Assembly (NCBI RefSeq): GCF_013282095.1
Contig: NZ_BLTJ01000008.1
Coordinates: 152,393-216,392 of the forward strand
DNA from: Enterocloster alcoholdehydrogenati
GTDB taxonomy: Bacteria > Bacillota > Clostridia > Lachnospirales > Lachnospiraceae
DNA length: 64,000 nt
Direction: 5' to 3'
Below are positions 53,397 through 61,458 of this stretch, one piece after another (position 1 is the stretch's first letter; every line of letters starts with the position of its first letter). The position numbers and the translations under genes were made by a program. The notes under the pieces were generated by a model. It did no database searches and was not told where the DNA came from. It worked only from the letters and a program-made list of their open reading frames with translations.

Positions 53397-53504
53397 AGGG
53401 CAGGCGGATTTTGTACGGTCACGAACGAAATCAGGATTTGCATAGAGAGCAAAATCCGACTGGCCGGAAAAGGAAGCAGAGGTATATTAAAGCCCCGCCG
53501 CAGA

Positions 53505-54170
53505 CTAATACCACCACGGCAGTTCCAGCCAAAGGTTGTCCAGCGCCAGTGCCTCAGTTGACCTTGCACGGCTCTCACTGAGATGGAAATGCAGAGCTGT
53601 TCCCACCAGAGGATGCTCCATATCGTCCTCAAAGCCAAAACGATAGAGCAGATAAACTTGTTCCCGTTTTGAGATGCGCCGCAGTCCTTCATACAGCTCT
53701 TTCCGGTTTTCTTCTTCCACCATCATCTGTTCTGGCTCTGACGCATATGGGTCGGCAATCAGGTCAGAACGCTGCACGGAATCCTCGCCGGGAAGCAAAT
53801 CATCCAGATTGATTCTCTCCATGGGGATACCATCTTTGTCAGACTGCATCCGCTGTTCAAAGGTTGCAAAAGCAGAGGAAATCAAATCCATCATGGCGTT
53901 TCGGACAGCCGGTCCCGCATAGGTCAGGAACTTTATTTTCTTCGCAGGATCATACAGGGAGATTGCCCGAAGCAAACCGATACTTCCCTCCTGGATCAGG
54001 TCGTCATGGTCAATGCCCAGCTCACTATTTCCCAGACCAACGCTGATGTATAATTCATTTGCGGTTTTCCGAATGTATCCCAGATTGTTGTGTATCAGCT
54101 GTGCCTGTGCCCGAATATCTCCCTGCTGCGCTAAGGCGCAGAGCCGCTCATTGTTCATCCTCTTCACCAT
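53505..54170 (-). CDS. element-encoded sigma-70-like factor
   Basis: A 221-residue (or 217, if starting at 54158) sigma-factor-like protein. The region-2 signature is in DDLIQEGSIGLLRAISLYDP and KKIKFLTYAGPAVRNAMMD, typical of sigma-70 region 2. A poorly conserved helical region around KREQVYLLYRFGFEDD to SRARSTEAL stands where region 4 would be. Sigma-like regulators are common in mobilizable elements of Clostridia. It overlaps the end of the XRE gene upstream on the same strand, so HTH, XRE and sigma make a three-gene regulatory operon. Which start is used is undecided, as neither ATG has a good site. Confidence 0.8.
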   Translation of the reverse strand: MVKRMNNERLCALAQQGDIRAQAQLIHNNLGYIRKTANELYISVGLGNSELGIDHDDLIQEGSIGLLRAISLYDPAKKIKFLTYAGPAVRNAMMDLISSAFATFEQRMQSDKDGIPMERINLDDLLPGEDSVQRSDLIADPYASEPEQMMVEEENRKELYEGLRRISKREQVYLLYRFGFEDDMEHPLVGTALHFHLSESRARSTEALALDNLWLELPWWY

Positions 54171-54996
54171 TTTGCTTTTTCTGTATATTTTCCATCATGT
54201 GAAGAAGCGCCTGCTGTAGTTCTGACAAAGCCTCTTCTTCTGCCAGCCCCGTCTGGGATATGGGCTGTACAATCATGGCAGCAAGCTGCTCAGGAGAAAC
54301 TGACGGATGCCGGAGGTCTTGACCTTTTGTCAATTCTGAAAACATCTGCTCGGTAAGCTCTTTTGTCATATTCTGAGAAATCCCTTTCTCAGAGGCCATA
54401 TCTTTTTTGATCTCCCGAAGAACCGCCATAAATTGATTTTGAATATTAGTCAGATCCGCCTGATAGACCGGAACTTTATTCAGGGAAACCGTCTGTGCCG
54501 CTTGCTGCGATGCTTTCCTGATGTCCGGCTGTTCCTTTCCTGCTGCTAAAAGCAAGGAACTTAAAGACTGTAGAATCTGATTCTGCGCCGTAAAACCGGA
54601 AGCCATCGTTTCGTCAAAATACAGGGAAATCATGTTCGTCAGCTGAGCAAAACGGCGGTTTTCCAATAAACGGCTTACTACCGATGGATTTACCCGTCCA
54701 ATATAGAGGTTCCGTGCCGCTTCGGCGGAAAGTCCAAGCTCAGAAATCTCATAATTCTTCTTGTCCGGCACGTCGGTCAGGCAAAGCAGAAAATCGGAGG
54801 ACACATGAAAAATGCGGGCAATGCTGATAATCTGCTCAGTAGTCAGCTTATTTTTCGTTCCTTTCAGGAACCGGCTGATGGAACTTTCTGCAACACCAAT
54901 TTGGGAAGCAAGCTCTGCCTGCGTGATTTTATGTTCCTTCATCAAATCTTGAAGTCTCTGTTGCGGGGTTTCGCTTGGAAGATATTCCTGTTCCAT
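54148..54996 (-). CDS. XRE-family transcriptional regulator of the element
   Basis: A 282-residue protein. A helix-turn-helix of the XRE/Cro type lies at about residues 12-68 (ITQAELASQIGVAESSISRFLKG). A long mostly helical region follows, with no peptidase motif, so it is not an ImmA/RecA-cleaved CI type as far as can be seen. The start at 54996 has a GAGGTGAG site; the frame upstream, 60 codons, overlaps the small HTH gene and is not supported. The stop overlaps the sigma-like gene. It probably controls element maintenance or transfer genes. Confidence 0.82.
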   Translation of the reverse strand: MEQEYLPSETPQQRLQDLMKEHKITQAELASQIGVAESSISRFLKGTKNKLTTEQIISIARIFHVSSDFLLCLTDVPDKKNYEISELGLSAEAARNLYIGRVNPSVVSRLLENRRFAQLTNMISLYFDETMASGFTAQNQILQSLSSLLLAAGKEQPDIRKASQQAAQTVSLNKVPVYQADLTNIQNQFMAVLREIKKDMASEKGISQNMTKELTEQMFSELTKGQDLRHPSVSPEQLAAMIVQPISQTGLAEEEALSELQQALLHMMENIQKKQNGEEDEQ

Positions 54997-55003
54997 AGGC
55001 GGC

Positions 55004-55195
55004 TCACCTCGTTTCTTTTCTGTATTTCCCACTTTTAATGCGGGCATCTGCGGGCTTCTCTGCATCTTCCGGGATAATCCAGCGGCTGCCTGCTTTTTGA
55101 GCGCCGGAGATACGATTCTGGTTGCAGAGGATGCCGACCCGCCGGGGAGAAATCCCCCATTTTTCTGCAATTTCAAACGTAGAAAGATATTTCAT
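55004..55195 (-). CDS. small helix-turn-helix (MerR/excisionase-type) protein
   Basis: A 63-residue protein starting MKYLSTFEIAEKWGISPRRV, followed by VGILCNQNRI and SGAQKAGSRWIIPEDAEKP. This is the winged-helix shape of excisionase and MerR-like DNA-binding proteins used by integrative elements. The start at 55195 has TGAGG at acceptable spacing. It is the first gene of the minus-strand regulatory operon, eight bases before the XRE gene. It may be a recombination directionality factor for the serine recombinase, but this is only a guess from size and fold. Confidence 0.75.
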   Translation of the reverse strand: MKYLSTFEIAEKWGISPRRVGILCNQNRISGAQKAGSRWIIPEDAEKPADARIKSGKYRKETR

Positions 55196-55420
55196 AACCA
55201 GCCTCATTGTTTATAATTCTACTTCTTATTATATTCCATAACAGGAATAATCTCAATCCACATTTCGCCAAGAATGCCGCTTCGTTTCTTGCAGTTTTGC
55301 AAGATTTCGGAGCGTTTTTTAATTTTCTTGCAGGACTGACGGATTTTTTAAACCATGACCTTTTCTGCCGTACATTGAGGTGACAGGAGAAACCTGTACG
55401 AAAATGAAGGAGGAAATAGC

Positions 55421-56041
55421 ATGAACATTTTTGCAAGAGTCAAAGAGAGCGTAACCGTTTTACAAGCAGCGGAACACTACGGTGTAAAAATTCAAAGAAA
55501 CGGGATGTGCCGCTGCCCGTTTCACGATGACCGGCACCCAAGTATGAAGCTGAACGAGGATTACTTTTACTGCTTTGGCTGCGGAGCCACTGGCGATGTA
55601 ATCGACTTCGTGGCAAAACTGTTTGATCTAAACAGCTACGAGGCGGCGCAGAAGTTAGCCTATGACTTCGGTATTGACCCGGATAAGCCGCCTGCTGCGG
55701 CAGCACTGTCAAAACCGAAATACCCGCTGGCAAGAGCATTCCGGCAAGAGGAAATGCACTGTCAGCGGGTATTGTGCGATTATCTGCATCTTCTGGAAAA
55801 CTGGAAGGTGCAGTATGCACCTGAAACGCCGGAGGATACTTTGGATGGCCGGTTTGTAGAAGCCTGCCAGATGCTTGAGTACATTGAGAATCTGGCAGAC
55901 ATTTTGACCTTTGCAGAGCTGGAAGTGCGTGTCAAAACTGTTGATATGCTTAGCAAAGATGGCACGATCAGCAGTCTGGAAGAACGCTTGAAGCGACTGA
56001 AAAAGGAGGTAGACAGTCATGAAGAACCGGAAATTGCCTGA
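55421..56041 (+). CDS. CHC2 zinc-finger primase-like protein
   Basis: A 206-residue protein whose first ~100 residues are the CHC2 zinc finger of DnaG-type primases: CRCPFHDD...YFYCFGCGATGDVIDF gives the Cys-His-Cys-Cys set. No TOPRIM catalytic domain is present, so it is a partial primase, likely working with the helicase encoded next. An AGGAGG site precedes the start. Its last 23 bases overlap the helicase gene. Together they form the element's replication module, allowing copying of the excised form. Confidence 0.88.
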   Translation: MNIFARVKESVTVLQAAEHYGVKIQRNGMCRCPFHDDRHPSMKLNEDYFYCFGCGATGDVIDFVAKLFDLNSYEAAQKLAYDFGIDPDKPPAAAALSKPKYPLARAFRQEEMHCQRVLCDYLHLLENWKVQYAPETPEDTLDGRFVEACQMLEYIENLADILTFAELEVRVKTVDMLSKDGTISSLEERLKRLKKEVDSHEEPEIA

Positions 56042-57383
56042 TTCTCCTATTTGGTTTGACGGCACAAGTATCAACGAAGCCCTGTTTTGTGAGGAGTTCT
56101 TGCAGACACACAAGATTATCTTCACAAACGGGGCGTTTTTCACATCCGAAGGTCGTGTGACAGATGAACTGCCATTGCGAGGAGAGATTTTTGAGGAACT
56201 GAAATGCTGTGCGGTCAGCAACATTCCCCGCAAAATCAGCAACATTGTGGAACTGATGAAGCTGGCGGCACTGGCAGAGGATTTTCCTCCGGGAGCAGAT
56301 CGGATTCATCTTGCCAATGGGACGCTTTTTCTGGATGGAAGGTTTGTGGAGGGAAAGCCAGATATTGTGCGGAACCGTTTACCAGTAGTTTACCGTTCAG
56401 ATGCTCCGAAACCTGTCCTTTGGCTGAAATTTCTGGACGGGCTGCTCTATCCGGAGGACATTCCTACTTTGCAGGAATTTATTGGCTACTGCCTGATTCC
56501 CAGCAATAAGGGCCAGCGGATGATGGTGATTAAGGGGAATGGCGGCGAAGGAAAATCTCAGATTGGCGCTGTGTTGGGGGCGCTCTTAGGCAGCAATATG
56601 AAGGACGGCAGCATTGGAAAAATATCAGAGAACCGTTTTGCACGTGCCGACTTGGAGCATATTCTCCTGTGCGTGGACGATGATATGCGGATGGAAGCTC
56701 TGCGCCAGACGAATTATGTAAAGTCCATTGTCACCGCCCAAGGTAAAATGGACTTGGAACGCAAGGGCAAGCAGAGTTATCAAGGGTGGATGTTTGCTCG
56801 TTTACTGGCCTTCTCCAACGGAGATTTGCAGGCATTGTTTGATCGGAGCGATGGGTTTTACCGCCGCCAGTTAGTGCTGACTACAAAAGAAAAACCGGCT
56901 GACCGTGTGGATGACCCCGATCTTGCAGAGAAGATGAAAGCCGAGGTGGACGGCATTCTGCTGTGGGCTTTTGAGGGATTGCAGCGCCTGGTTGCTAACA
57001 ATTTCAAGTTCACCGAAAGTGACCGCACCAGAGAAAACCGGGAGGCGGTGAAACGAGATAACAACAACATTTTTGATTTTCTGGAATCCGAGGGGTATAT
57101 CCGGCTGAAAGCGGATAGTACCATCAGTTCCAAGGAGCTATATGAGATTTACCGGATGTGGTGCGAGGAAAACAATCTGACCCCATTGAAACGCCGCAGC
57201 TTCAGCGATGCCGTCATTGCCAGCCAGAACAAGTACAATCTGGAATACTGCAACCGGATTACCAACGCTGCCGGACGGCGGGTATGGGGCTTTCTGGGAA
57301 TTGAAGCGATTGCCAGACCCAATATAAACGGGTTTTGCAGTGTTTCAGAGGATACGTACGTACCGGAGGAATGGAGGGAGTAA
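56019..57383 (+). CDS. D5-like SF3 helicase/primase-associated ATPase
   Basis: A 454-residue replication protein. Walker A GNGGEGKS is at residues 173-180, Walker B is in LLCVDDDM, and motif C is in LLAFSNGDL, the order of superfamily-3 helicases. The N-terminal ~120 residues match the D5-N/DUF5906-like domain seen in phage and element helicases, and a winged-helix end (SSKELYEIYRMW) is at the C-terminus. It overlaps the primase gene. This is the replicative helicase of the mobilizable element. Confidence 0.9.
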   Translation: MKNRKLPDSPIWFDGTSINEALFCEEFLQTHKIIFTNGAFFTSEGRVTDELPLRGEIFEELKCCAVSNIPRKISNIVELMKLAALAEDFPPGADRIHLANGTLFLDGRFVEGKPDIVRNRLPVVYRSDAPKPVLWLKFLDGLLYPEDIPTLQEFIGYCLIPSNKGQRMMVIKGNGGEGKSQIGAVLGALLGSNMKDGSIGKISENRFARADLEHILLCVDDDMRMEALRQTNYVKSIVTAQGKMDLERKGKQSYQGWMFARLLAFSNGDLQALFDRSDGFYRRQLVLTTKEKPADRVDDPDLAEKMKAEVDGILLWAFEGLQRLVANNFKFTESDRTRENREAVKRDNNNIFDFLESEGYIRLKADSTISSKELYEIYRMWCEENNLTPLKRRSFSDAVIASQNKYNLEYCNRITNAAGRRVWGFLGIEAIARPNINGFCSVSEDTYVPEEWRE

Positions 57384-57777
57384 GTTTTTTCTGACTTCCG
57401 TATGTATGTACGCAGCATTTACCCACAAACACCGTTATATAAAAAATCTGCCTATCCTCAGACTCTTTCTTTTTAAGGGTAAAAATCAAGATAAATGAGA
57501 ATCGGAAAATATTTGACCGTTGGAAGAAATCATTTCATGAAAACGTGCTTCTCGAAACAATGAAGCAGATTGATGGAACAGTGGGGATATGCACCAGTTT
57601 CACTCAAGTTACACGGAACAGAAAAGTCAGAAGGTGCGGTTAATGGATAGGACATCGGCAGCAAAATTCTGAACGTATTTCATCATAACGGGAAATTTTG
57701 CGAACCAGCGAAGCGGTTACGCCAGAGGGTGTACCTGCTTCGCTATTTTATTAAATAAATTTAGGAGGATTTTGAAT
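57384..57777 (+). other. 390-base intergenic gap with inverted repeat before the mobilization genes
   Basis: AGCGAAGCGGT (57707-57717) pairs with ACCTGCTTCGCT (57733-57744), followed by ATTTTATT, so it may terminate upstream transcription. The rest shows no gene. I did not find a second MobV nick sequence here. Confidence 0.5.
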
Positions 57778-57996
57778 ATGAGTGTACGAAACGAAATCAA
57801 GGCACAGATTATTCGTGCCGGTTTTACCATGCAGGAGGTAGTTGACCGGCTCCATGAGGAATATGACTGGTCGGACAGCGTTTCCAACCTGTCTGCCAAG
57901 CTCCAGCGGGAATCCATCCGCTATAAGGAAGTTGTGGAATTGGCTGACGTGCTAGGATATGATATCATCTGGCAGAAATGGAGGGATAGAGTATGA
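57778..57996 (+). CDS. small helix-turn-helix protein upstream of the relaxase
   Basis: A 72-residue protein with MSVRNEIKAQIIRAGFTMQEV and LSAKLQRESIRYKEVVELAD, an XRE-like fold that could bind oriT or the relaxase promoter. Database entries of this kind are sometimes misnamed as flavin oxidoreductases; nothing here supports that. An AGGAGG site precedes the ATG. Its stop overlaps the relaxase start in ATGA, so it is likely a mobilization accessory protein. Confidence 0.75.
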   Translation: MSVRNEIKAQIIRAGFTMQEVVDRLHEEYDWSDSVSNLSAKLQRESIRYKEVVELADVLGYDIIWQKWRDRV

Positions 57997-58979
57997 GTAA
58001 GCCACAATACGCTATTCTCCGTTTTGCCAAGTATAAGGGGCCGGAAATCACTAATATCGAAGCTCATAATGAGCGTACCAAGGAAAAATACGCCAGCAAT
58101 CCCGATATTGATACGAATCGCAGTCATCTCAATTTTCATCTGGTTGAGCCAAAAGGTCGCTACCGGACGGAAGCAGAAAGTCAGATTAAAAAAGCCGGTT
58201 GCCGTACTCGCTCCGACAGTGTGCGGCTGGTGGAAGCTCTTGTGACTGCCACGCCGGATTTTTTTCAGGGAAAGAAGAAAGCCGAAATCAAAGTCTTTTT
58301 TCAGGAGGCGTTAGCTTTTATCCAGCAAAATCAAAACCCTAAGACCATAATATCCGCAGCGGTGCATATGGACGAGAAAACGCCCCATATGCACCTTTCT
58401 TTTGTCCCGCTAACTGCGGACGGCAGGCTCAGCGCCAAGGAGATTGTGGGAAATAAGAAAAAATTGACGGAGTGGCAGGATAAGTTCTGGGAACACATGG
58501 TGAAGAAATTTCCGGATTTGGAGCGTGGCGAGAGTGCCAGCCAGACTGGACGTAACCATATCCCGCCTAGAGTGTTCAAAGAAATGACTCGCCTGACCAA
58601 ACAAAAAGCCAAGCTGGAGGAACTGCTGGCCGGTATTGGAGCCTTTAACGCAAAAAGCAGAGCTGCCGAGATTGCAGCTCTACTGGATAAGTATATCCCA
58701 GCGGTGGAGCAGATGCACAGCACAATGAAGAAGTATCAGGTGGCATTTACGGAAACCACCGTGGAGAACAAAAAGCTGAAACAGGAGAACGCTCAGCTGG
58801 AGCAATCTTTAGAGAAAGCAACTCAAGAAAGCACTTTAAAGCAGCTGGCCGATGCCAAGCTGCGGCGGGACTATGCTGACGCCGTTGCTGTGTTAGATCG
58901 CCTTCCAAAAGAAGTGCTGGACGTGTATGCCCGTGGTGGTCACGGGAGAAAGGAGCGGCCTATTGAGCAAGATTTATGA
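57993..58979 (+). CDS. mobV: MobV-family relaxase (Mob/Pre)
   Basis: A 328-residue plasmid-mobilization relaxase that nicks oriT and stays bound to the DNA for conjugative transfer. The catalytic His triad motif is in HMDEKTPHMHLSFVPL near residues 125-140. The N-terminal MSKPQYAILRFAKYK and the N-box (NRSHLNFHLV) fit the family. The C-terminus is coiled coil (about 230-300). Its target is the pMV158-type oriT at 53271. No type IV secretion genes are in the element, so it depends on a helper for transfer. Confidence 0.93.
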   Translation: MSKPQYAILRFAKYKGPEITNIEAHNERTKEKYASNPDIDTNRSHLNFHLVEPKGRYRTEAESQIKKAGCRTRSDSVRLVEALVTATPDFFQGKKKAEIKVFFQEALAFIQQNQNPKTIISAAVHMDEKTPHMHLSFVPLTADGRLSAKEIVGNKKKLTEWQDKFWEHMVKKFPDLERGESASQTGRNHIPPRVFKEMTRLTKQKAKLEELLAGIGAFNAKSRAAEIAALLDKYIPAVEQMHSTMKKYQVAFTETTVENKKLKQENAQLEQSLEKATQESTLKQLADAKLRRDYADAVAVLDRLPKEVLDVYARGGHGRKERPIEQDL

Positions 58980-59142
58980 CAATCCAAAATATAATGCGGC
59001 ATTTGACCGCTGTATTGATGTGATGGCTAAATTGATGCAGAAGTATGGAACTCAGGTTTTGAAACAGCAAGGAGCAGATATTTCTTCTATGCCGGAGCAG
59101 CCAGACACGGAACAAAGTAGCTCTTTCTCTAACGCCGCTTAA
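58963..59142 (+). CDS. small protein after the relaxase
   Basis: A 59-residue protein read from a TTG at 58963, which has AAGGAG seven bases upstream and overlaps the relaxase end by 17 bases. It reads SKIYDNPKYNAAFDRCIDV and onwards and is helical. I do not recognise it. It is likely part of the mobilization operon. Confidence 0.5.
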   Translation: MSKIYDNPKYNAAFDRCIDVMAKLMQKYGTQVLKQQGADISSMPEQPDTEQSSSFSNAA

Positions 59143-59155
59143 AAGTTTATAATTT

Positions 59156-59204
59156 ACACGTTGCGTAATTATTTGGTTGGTGCTATAATAATTACGCAAC
59201 GTGT
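59156..59204 (+). promoter_or_regulatory. promoter embedded in a perfect 18-bp inverted repeat
   Basis: ACACGTTGCGTAATTATT (59156-59173) and AATAATTACGCAACGTGT (59187-59204) are exact inverted repeats with a 13-base centre. A -35 TTGCGT (59161-59166) and -10 TATAAT (59184-59189), 17 bases apart, lie inside it and drive the HTH and recombinase genes. T-run after the right arm (GTGTGTTTTTTG) also allows termination of the mobilization transcript. Confidence 0.75.
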
Positions 59205-59229
59205 GTTTTTTGTTTACGGAGAAAATGCG

Positions 59230-59472
59230 ATGGACTGTAAAGCCAAAATAAAAGAACTGCGGGAAATGACAGGTATGAACCGCAAAGAATTTTGCAAATT
59301 TTTTAATATTCCTTATCGGACGGTGACGGAATGGGAATTGGACAACCGTCATGCGCCGGAATATGTTCTGCGCCTGTTGGAGTATTACATTCGCAACGAG
59401 GGATTGATAAAATCACCAGCAGAGATAAAACAAGCCGGAGAAAGGAGTGCCAGCCATGAAGAAACGAACTAA
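59230..59472 (+). CDS. helix-turn-helix regulator next to the recombinase
   Basis: An 80-residue protein with MDCKAKIKELREMTGMNR and FCKFFNIPYRTVTEWE, an XRE-like DNA-binding fold. The start at 59230 has a CGGAGAAAA site; an in-frame TTG at 59161 is inside the promoter repeat and is rejected. It overlaps the recombinase gene by 17 bases. Position between the operator-like inverted repeat and the recombinase suggests that it represses its own promoter and recombinase expression. Confidence 0.78.
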   Translation: MDCKAKIKELREMTGMNRKEFCKFFNIPYRTVTEWELDNRHAPEYVLRLLEYYIRNEGLIKSPAEIKQAGERSASHEETN

Positions 59473-61078
59473 GTGCTATATCTACACAAGAGTATCCACT
59501 TCCATACAGGTGGACGGATACAGCCTGGATGCACAGAAGGATAAGCTGCGGAAGTACGCCGAGTATGAAGATATGACTATTGTCGGCGAGTATTCTGACG
59601 AAGGCTTTTCCGGCAAGAACATTCAGGGACGGCTAGAATTTCAGCGGATGCTGAACGACATTCAAGACAGCAAGGACGATGTTTCGTTTGTGCTGGTATT
59701 CAAGTTGTCCCGCTTTGGTCGAAATGCGGCTGACGTTCTCAATTCCTTGCAGCTTATGCAGGATTTTGGTGTGAATTTGATTTGTGTGGAAGATGGCATT
59801 GATTCTTCCAAGGATTCCGGAAAGCTGATGATTTCCGTACTTTCCGCTGTGGCAGAAATTGAACGTGAGAATATTCGGACACAGACAATGGCAGGTAGAG
59901 AACAGAAAGCCCGTGAGGGAAAATGGAATGGCGGTTTTGCTCCTTATGGCTACAAGCTGGAAAACGGTGAACTGCTGATTGCTGAAGATGAGGTGGAAGT
60001 AGTAAAGCTCATTTACGACAGATATATCCATACCAATGATGGGCTTAATGGCGTGGCAAAGTATTTGAATGACCATGGATATAAAAAGAAAATCCGTCAA
60101 AACGGTACTATCCCGGGCTTTTCTTCTAACTTCGTGAAGGATGTTCTGGACAATCCTGTTTACATGGGAAAAATTGCCTATGGCAGACGCAGGACAGAAA
60201 AGAAAATGGGAACAAGAAATGAGATGCACGTGGTTGAACAGGATGAGTTTCCAATTTATGAGGGACAGCACGAGGCAATCATCTCCGAAGAAGATTGGAG
60301 CTTGGCACAGGAAAAGCGTAAAATCAATGCTTTTAAGCGGGAAAAGGTAACTGATCCGGAACACGCACATATCTTATCCGGCATTCTGAAATGCCCCTGC
60401 TGTGGCAAAAGTCTTTATGGGAATATTGCAAAGGCACACAGCAAGGACAAGAAAACCCGCTATTACTATTACTGCAAAAACACGGTTGGAGCTACCGGAC
60501 ACAAATGCACCTTCCGTGTGAATATTGAGCAGAAAGAAATGAACCGCATGGTTGCGGCTATCGTATCGGCTATGGTCAATGACCCGCAGTTTTCCAAGGC
60601 AATCAAAGAAAAAATAGGCACATCTGTTGACACTAAAGATTTAGAGAGTCAGCTTGCCGCATTGCAGGCGCAGCTCCGGCAGACCATGGGAATCAAGACA
60701 AGGCTGGAGCGCCAGATGGATACGCTGGATATTGACGATCCGCACTTTGACCGAAAAGTTTTGGATTTACAGCGCCGGTATGATGAACAGTATGGTAGAA
60801 TAGAAGAAATCGAAAGCCAGATAGATGACGTTAAAAGCCAGATTTTGAATATCCGACAGGAGAAAATCTTCGGCGACAATATCTACCAACTTCTGCTGGC
60901 GTTCGATGAAGTGTACGGCGCTGCTACGGAAATCGAGCAAAAAGAATTTATGCGTGCGTTTATTGAACGAATTGACCTGTATCCGGAGAAGCAGAAGGAT
61001 GGTAACTGGATTCGGAAGATTGTGTTCAATTTTCCGGTGCCTGTGAATGGGCAAGAAGTGAAAGAACTGCCCTTGTAA
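59456..61078 (+). CDS. large serine recombinase (site-specific integrase)
   Basis: A 540-residue recombinase that integrates and excises the element. The resolvase domain has the catalytic Ser in YTRVSTS and the SRFGRN and AEIEREN blocks. The Recombinase domain (GGFAPYGYKLENGE) and a zinc ribbon (CPCCGKSL...CKNTVGATGHKC) follow, then a coiled coil (about 390-480) and the C-terminal part. An AAAGGAG site fixes the ATG at 59456. Its stop is 15 bases before the right GAGACG core, the usual place for attP of this class. Confidence 0.95.
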   Translation: MKKRTKCYIYTRVSTSIQVDGYSLDAQKDKLRKYAEYEDMTIVGEYSDEGFSGKNIQGRLEFQRMLNDIQDSKDDVSFVLVFKLSRFGRNAADVLNSLQLMQDFGVNLICVEDGIDSSKDSGKLMISVLSAVAEIERENIRTQTMAGREQKAREGKWNGGFAPYGYKLENGELLIAEDEVEVVKLIYDRYIHTNDGLNGVAKYLNDHGYKKKIRQNGTIPGFSSNFVKDVLDNPVYMGKIAYGRRRTEKKMGTRNEMHVVEQDEFPIYEGQHEAIISEEDWSLAQEKRKINAFKREKVTDPEHAHILSGILKCPCCGKSLYGNIAKAHSKDKKTRYYYYCKNTVGATGHKCTFRVNIEQKEMNRMVAAIVSAMVNDPQFSKAIKEKIGTSVDTKDLESQLAALQAQLRQTMGIKTRLERQMDTLDIDDPHFDRKVLDLQRRYDEQYGRIEEIESQIDDVKSQILNIRQEKIFGDNIYQLLLAFDEVYGAATEIEQKEFMRAFIERIDLYPEKQKDGNWIRKIVFNFPVPVNGQEVKELPL

Positions 61079-61087
61079 TCTGAGACA

Positions 61088-61378
61088 ATGCTCGAGACGA
61101 TATGCTTATTGTCCAAACTCAACACAAAACAACACATTGAAGTGGAGGTAAAGATGGATGAGTTGGATGTTACAGCTGCGGAGATCAAGGCATACGTACT
61201 GCAAAAACATGGTTTGAAGGTATCCAGTCTTTATATTTCTCGAGTCAAGCGGAAGTGTGGTCTGGATGTGGGGCAGAACTATAATCTATCAAAAAAGGAA
61301 GATGTAAAAGTGCCACAGTGCCCGCCAGAAAAGGAAGCAGCGATTATGGATACACTGAAACATTTTAGGATGATTTAA
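61088..61378 (+). pseudogene. second copy of the RlmD C-terminal tail
   Basis: An open frame reading ETICLLSKLNTK, then LKVSSLYISRVKRKCG, and ending CPPEKEAAIMDTLKHFRMI. It is a diverged copy of the RlmD tail at 48664-48972, about eight codons shorter in the middle (after DELDVTAA). It has no start or ribosome-binding site of its own, as expected for a detached 3' end. In the excised chromosome it would be in frame with rlmD. It is therefore either the former host end or, more likely, the left end of a second element. Confidence 0.75.
61094..61099 (+). other. right attachment site candidate (GAGACG core)
   Basis: GAGACG at 61094-61099 matches the left core at 48664-48669. Joining the two restores an open rlmD frame running into the second tail. 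Confidence 0.6.
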
Positions 61379-61458
61379 AAAGATACTTCATTTTAAAAAG
61401 ATGTAAATGAAGAAGTACTTAATTACACATTCTAATGTAGAATACGGGAGATGAATTG

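Noticed and set aside
53294..53692. 132-codon minus-strand open frame between oriT and the sigma-like gene
   Set aside because: It covers the oriT-associated hairpins and then the sigma-like gene in another frame; the translation has no family character.
57384..57777. oriT directly upstream of mobV
   Set aside because: The MobV nick string TAGTGTGTTA is absent here and present at 53295-53304, so the gap is not taken as the transfer origin.
57778..57996. Flavin-dependent oxidoreductase annotation often given to this small protein type
   Set aside because: The 72 residues have no flavin-binding fold; they look like a small helix-turn-helix protein coupled to the relaxase.
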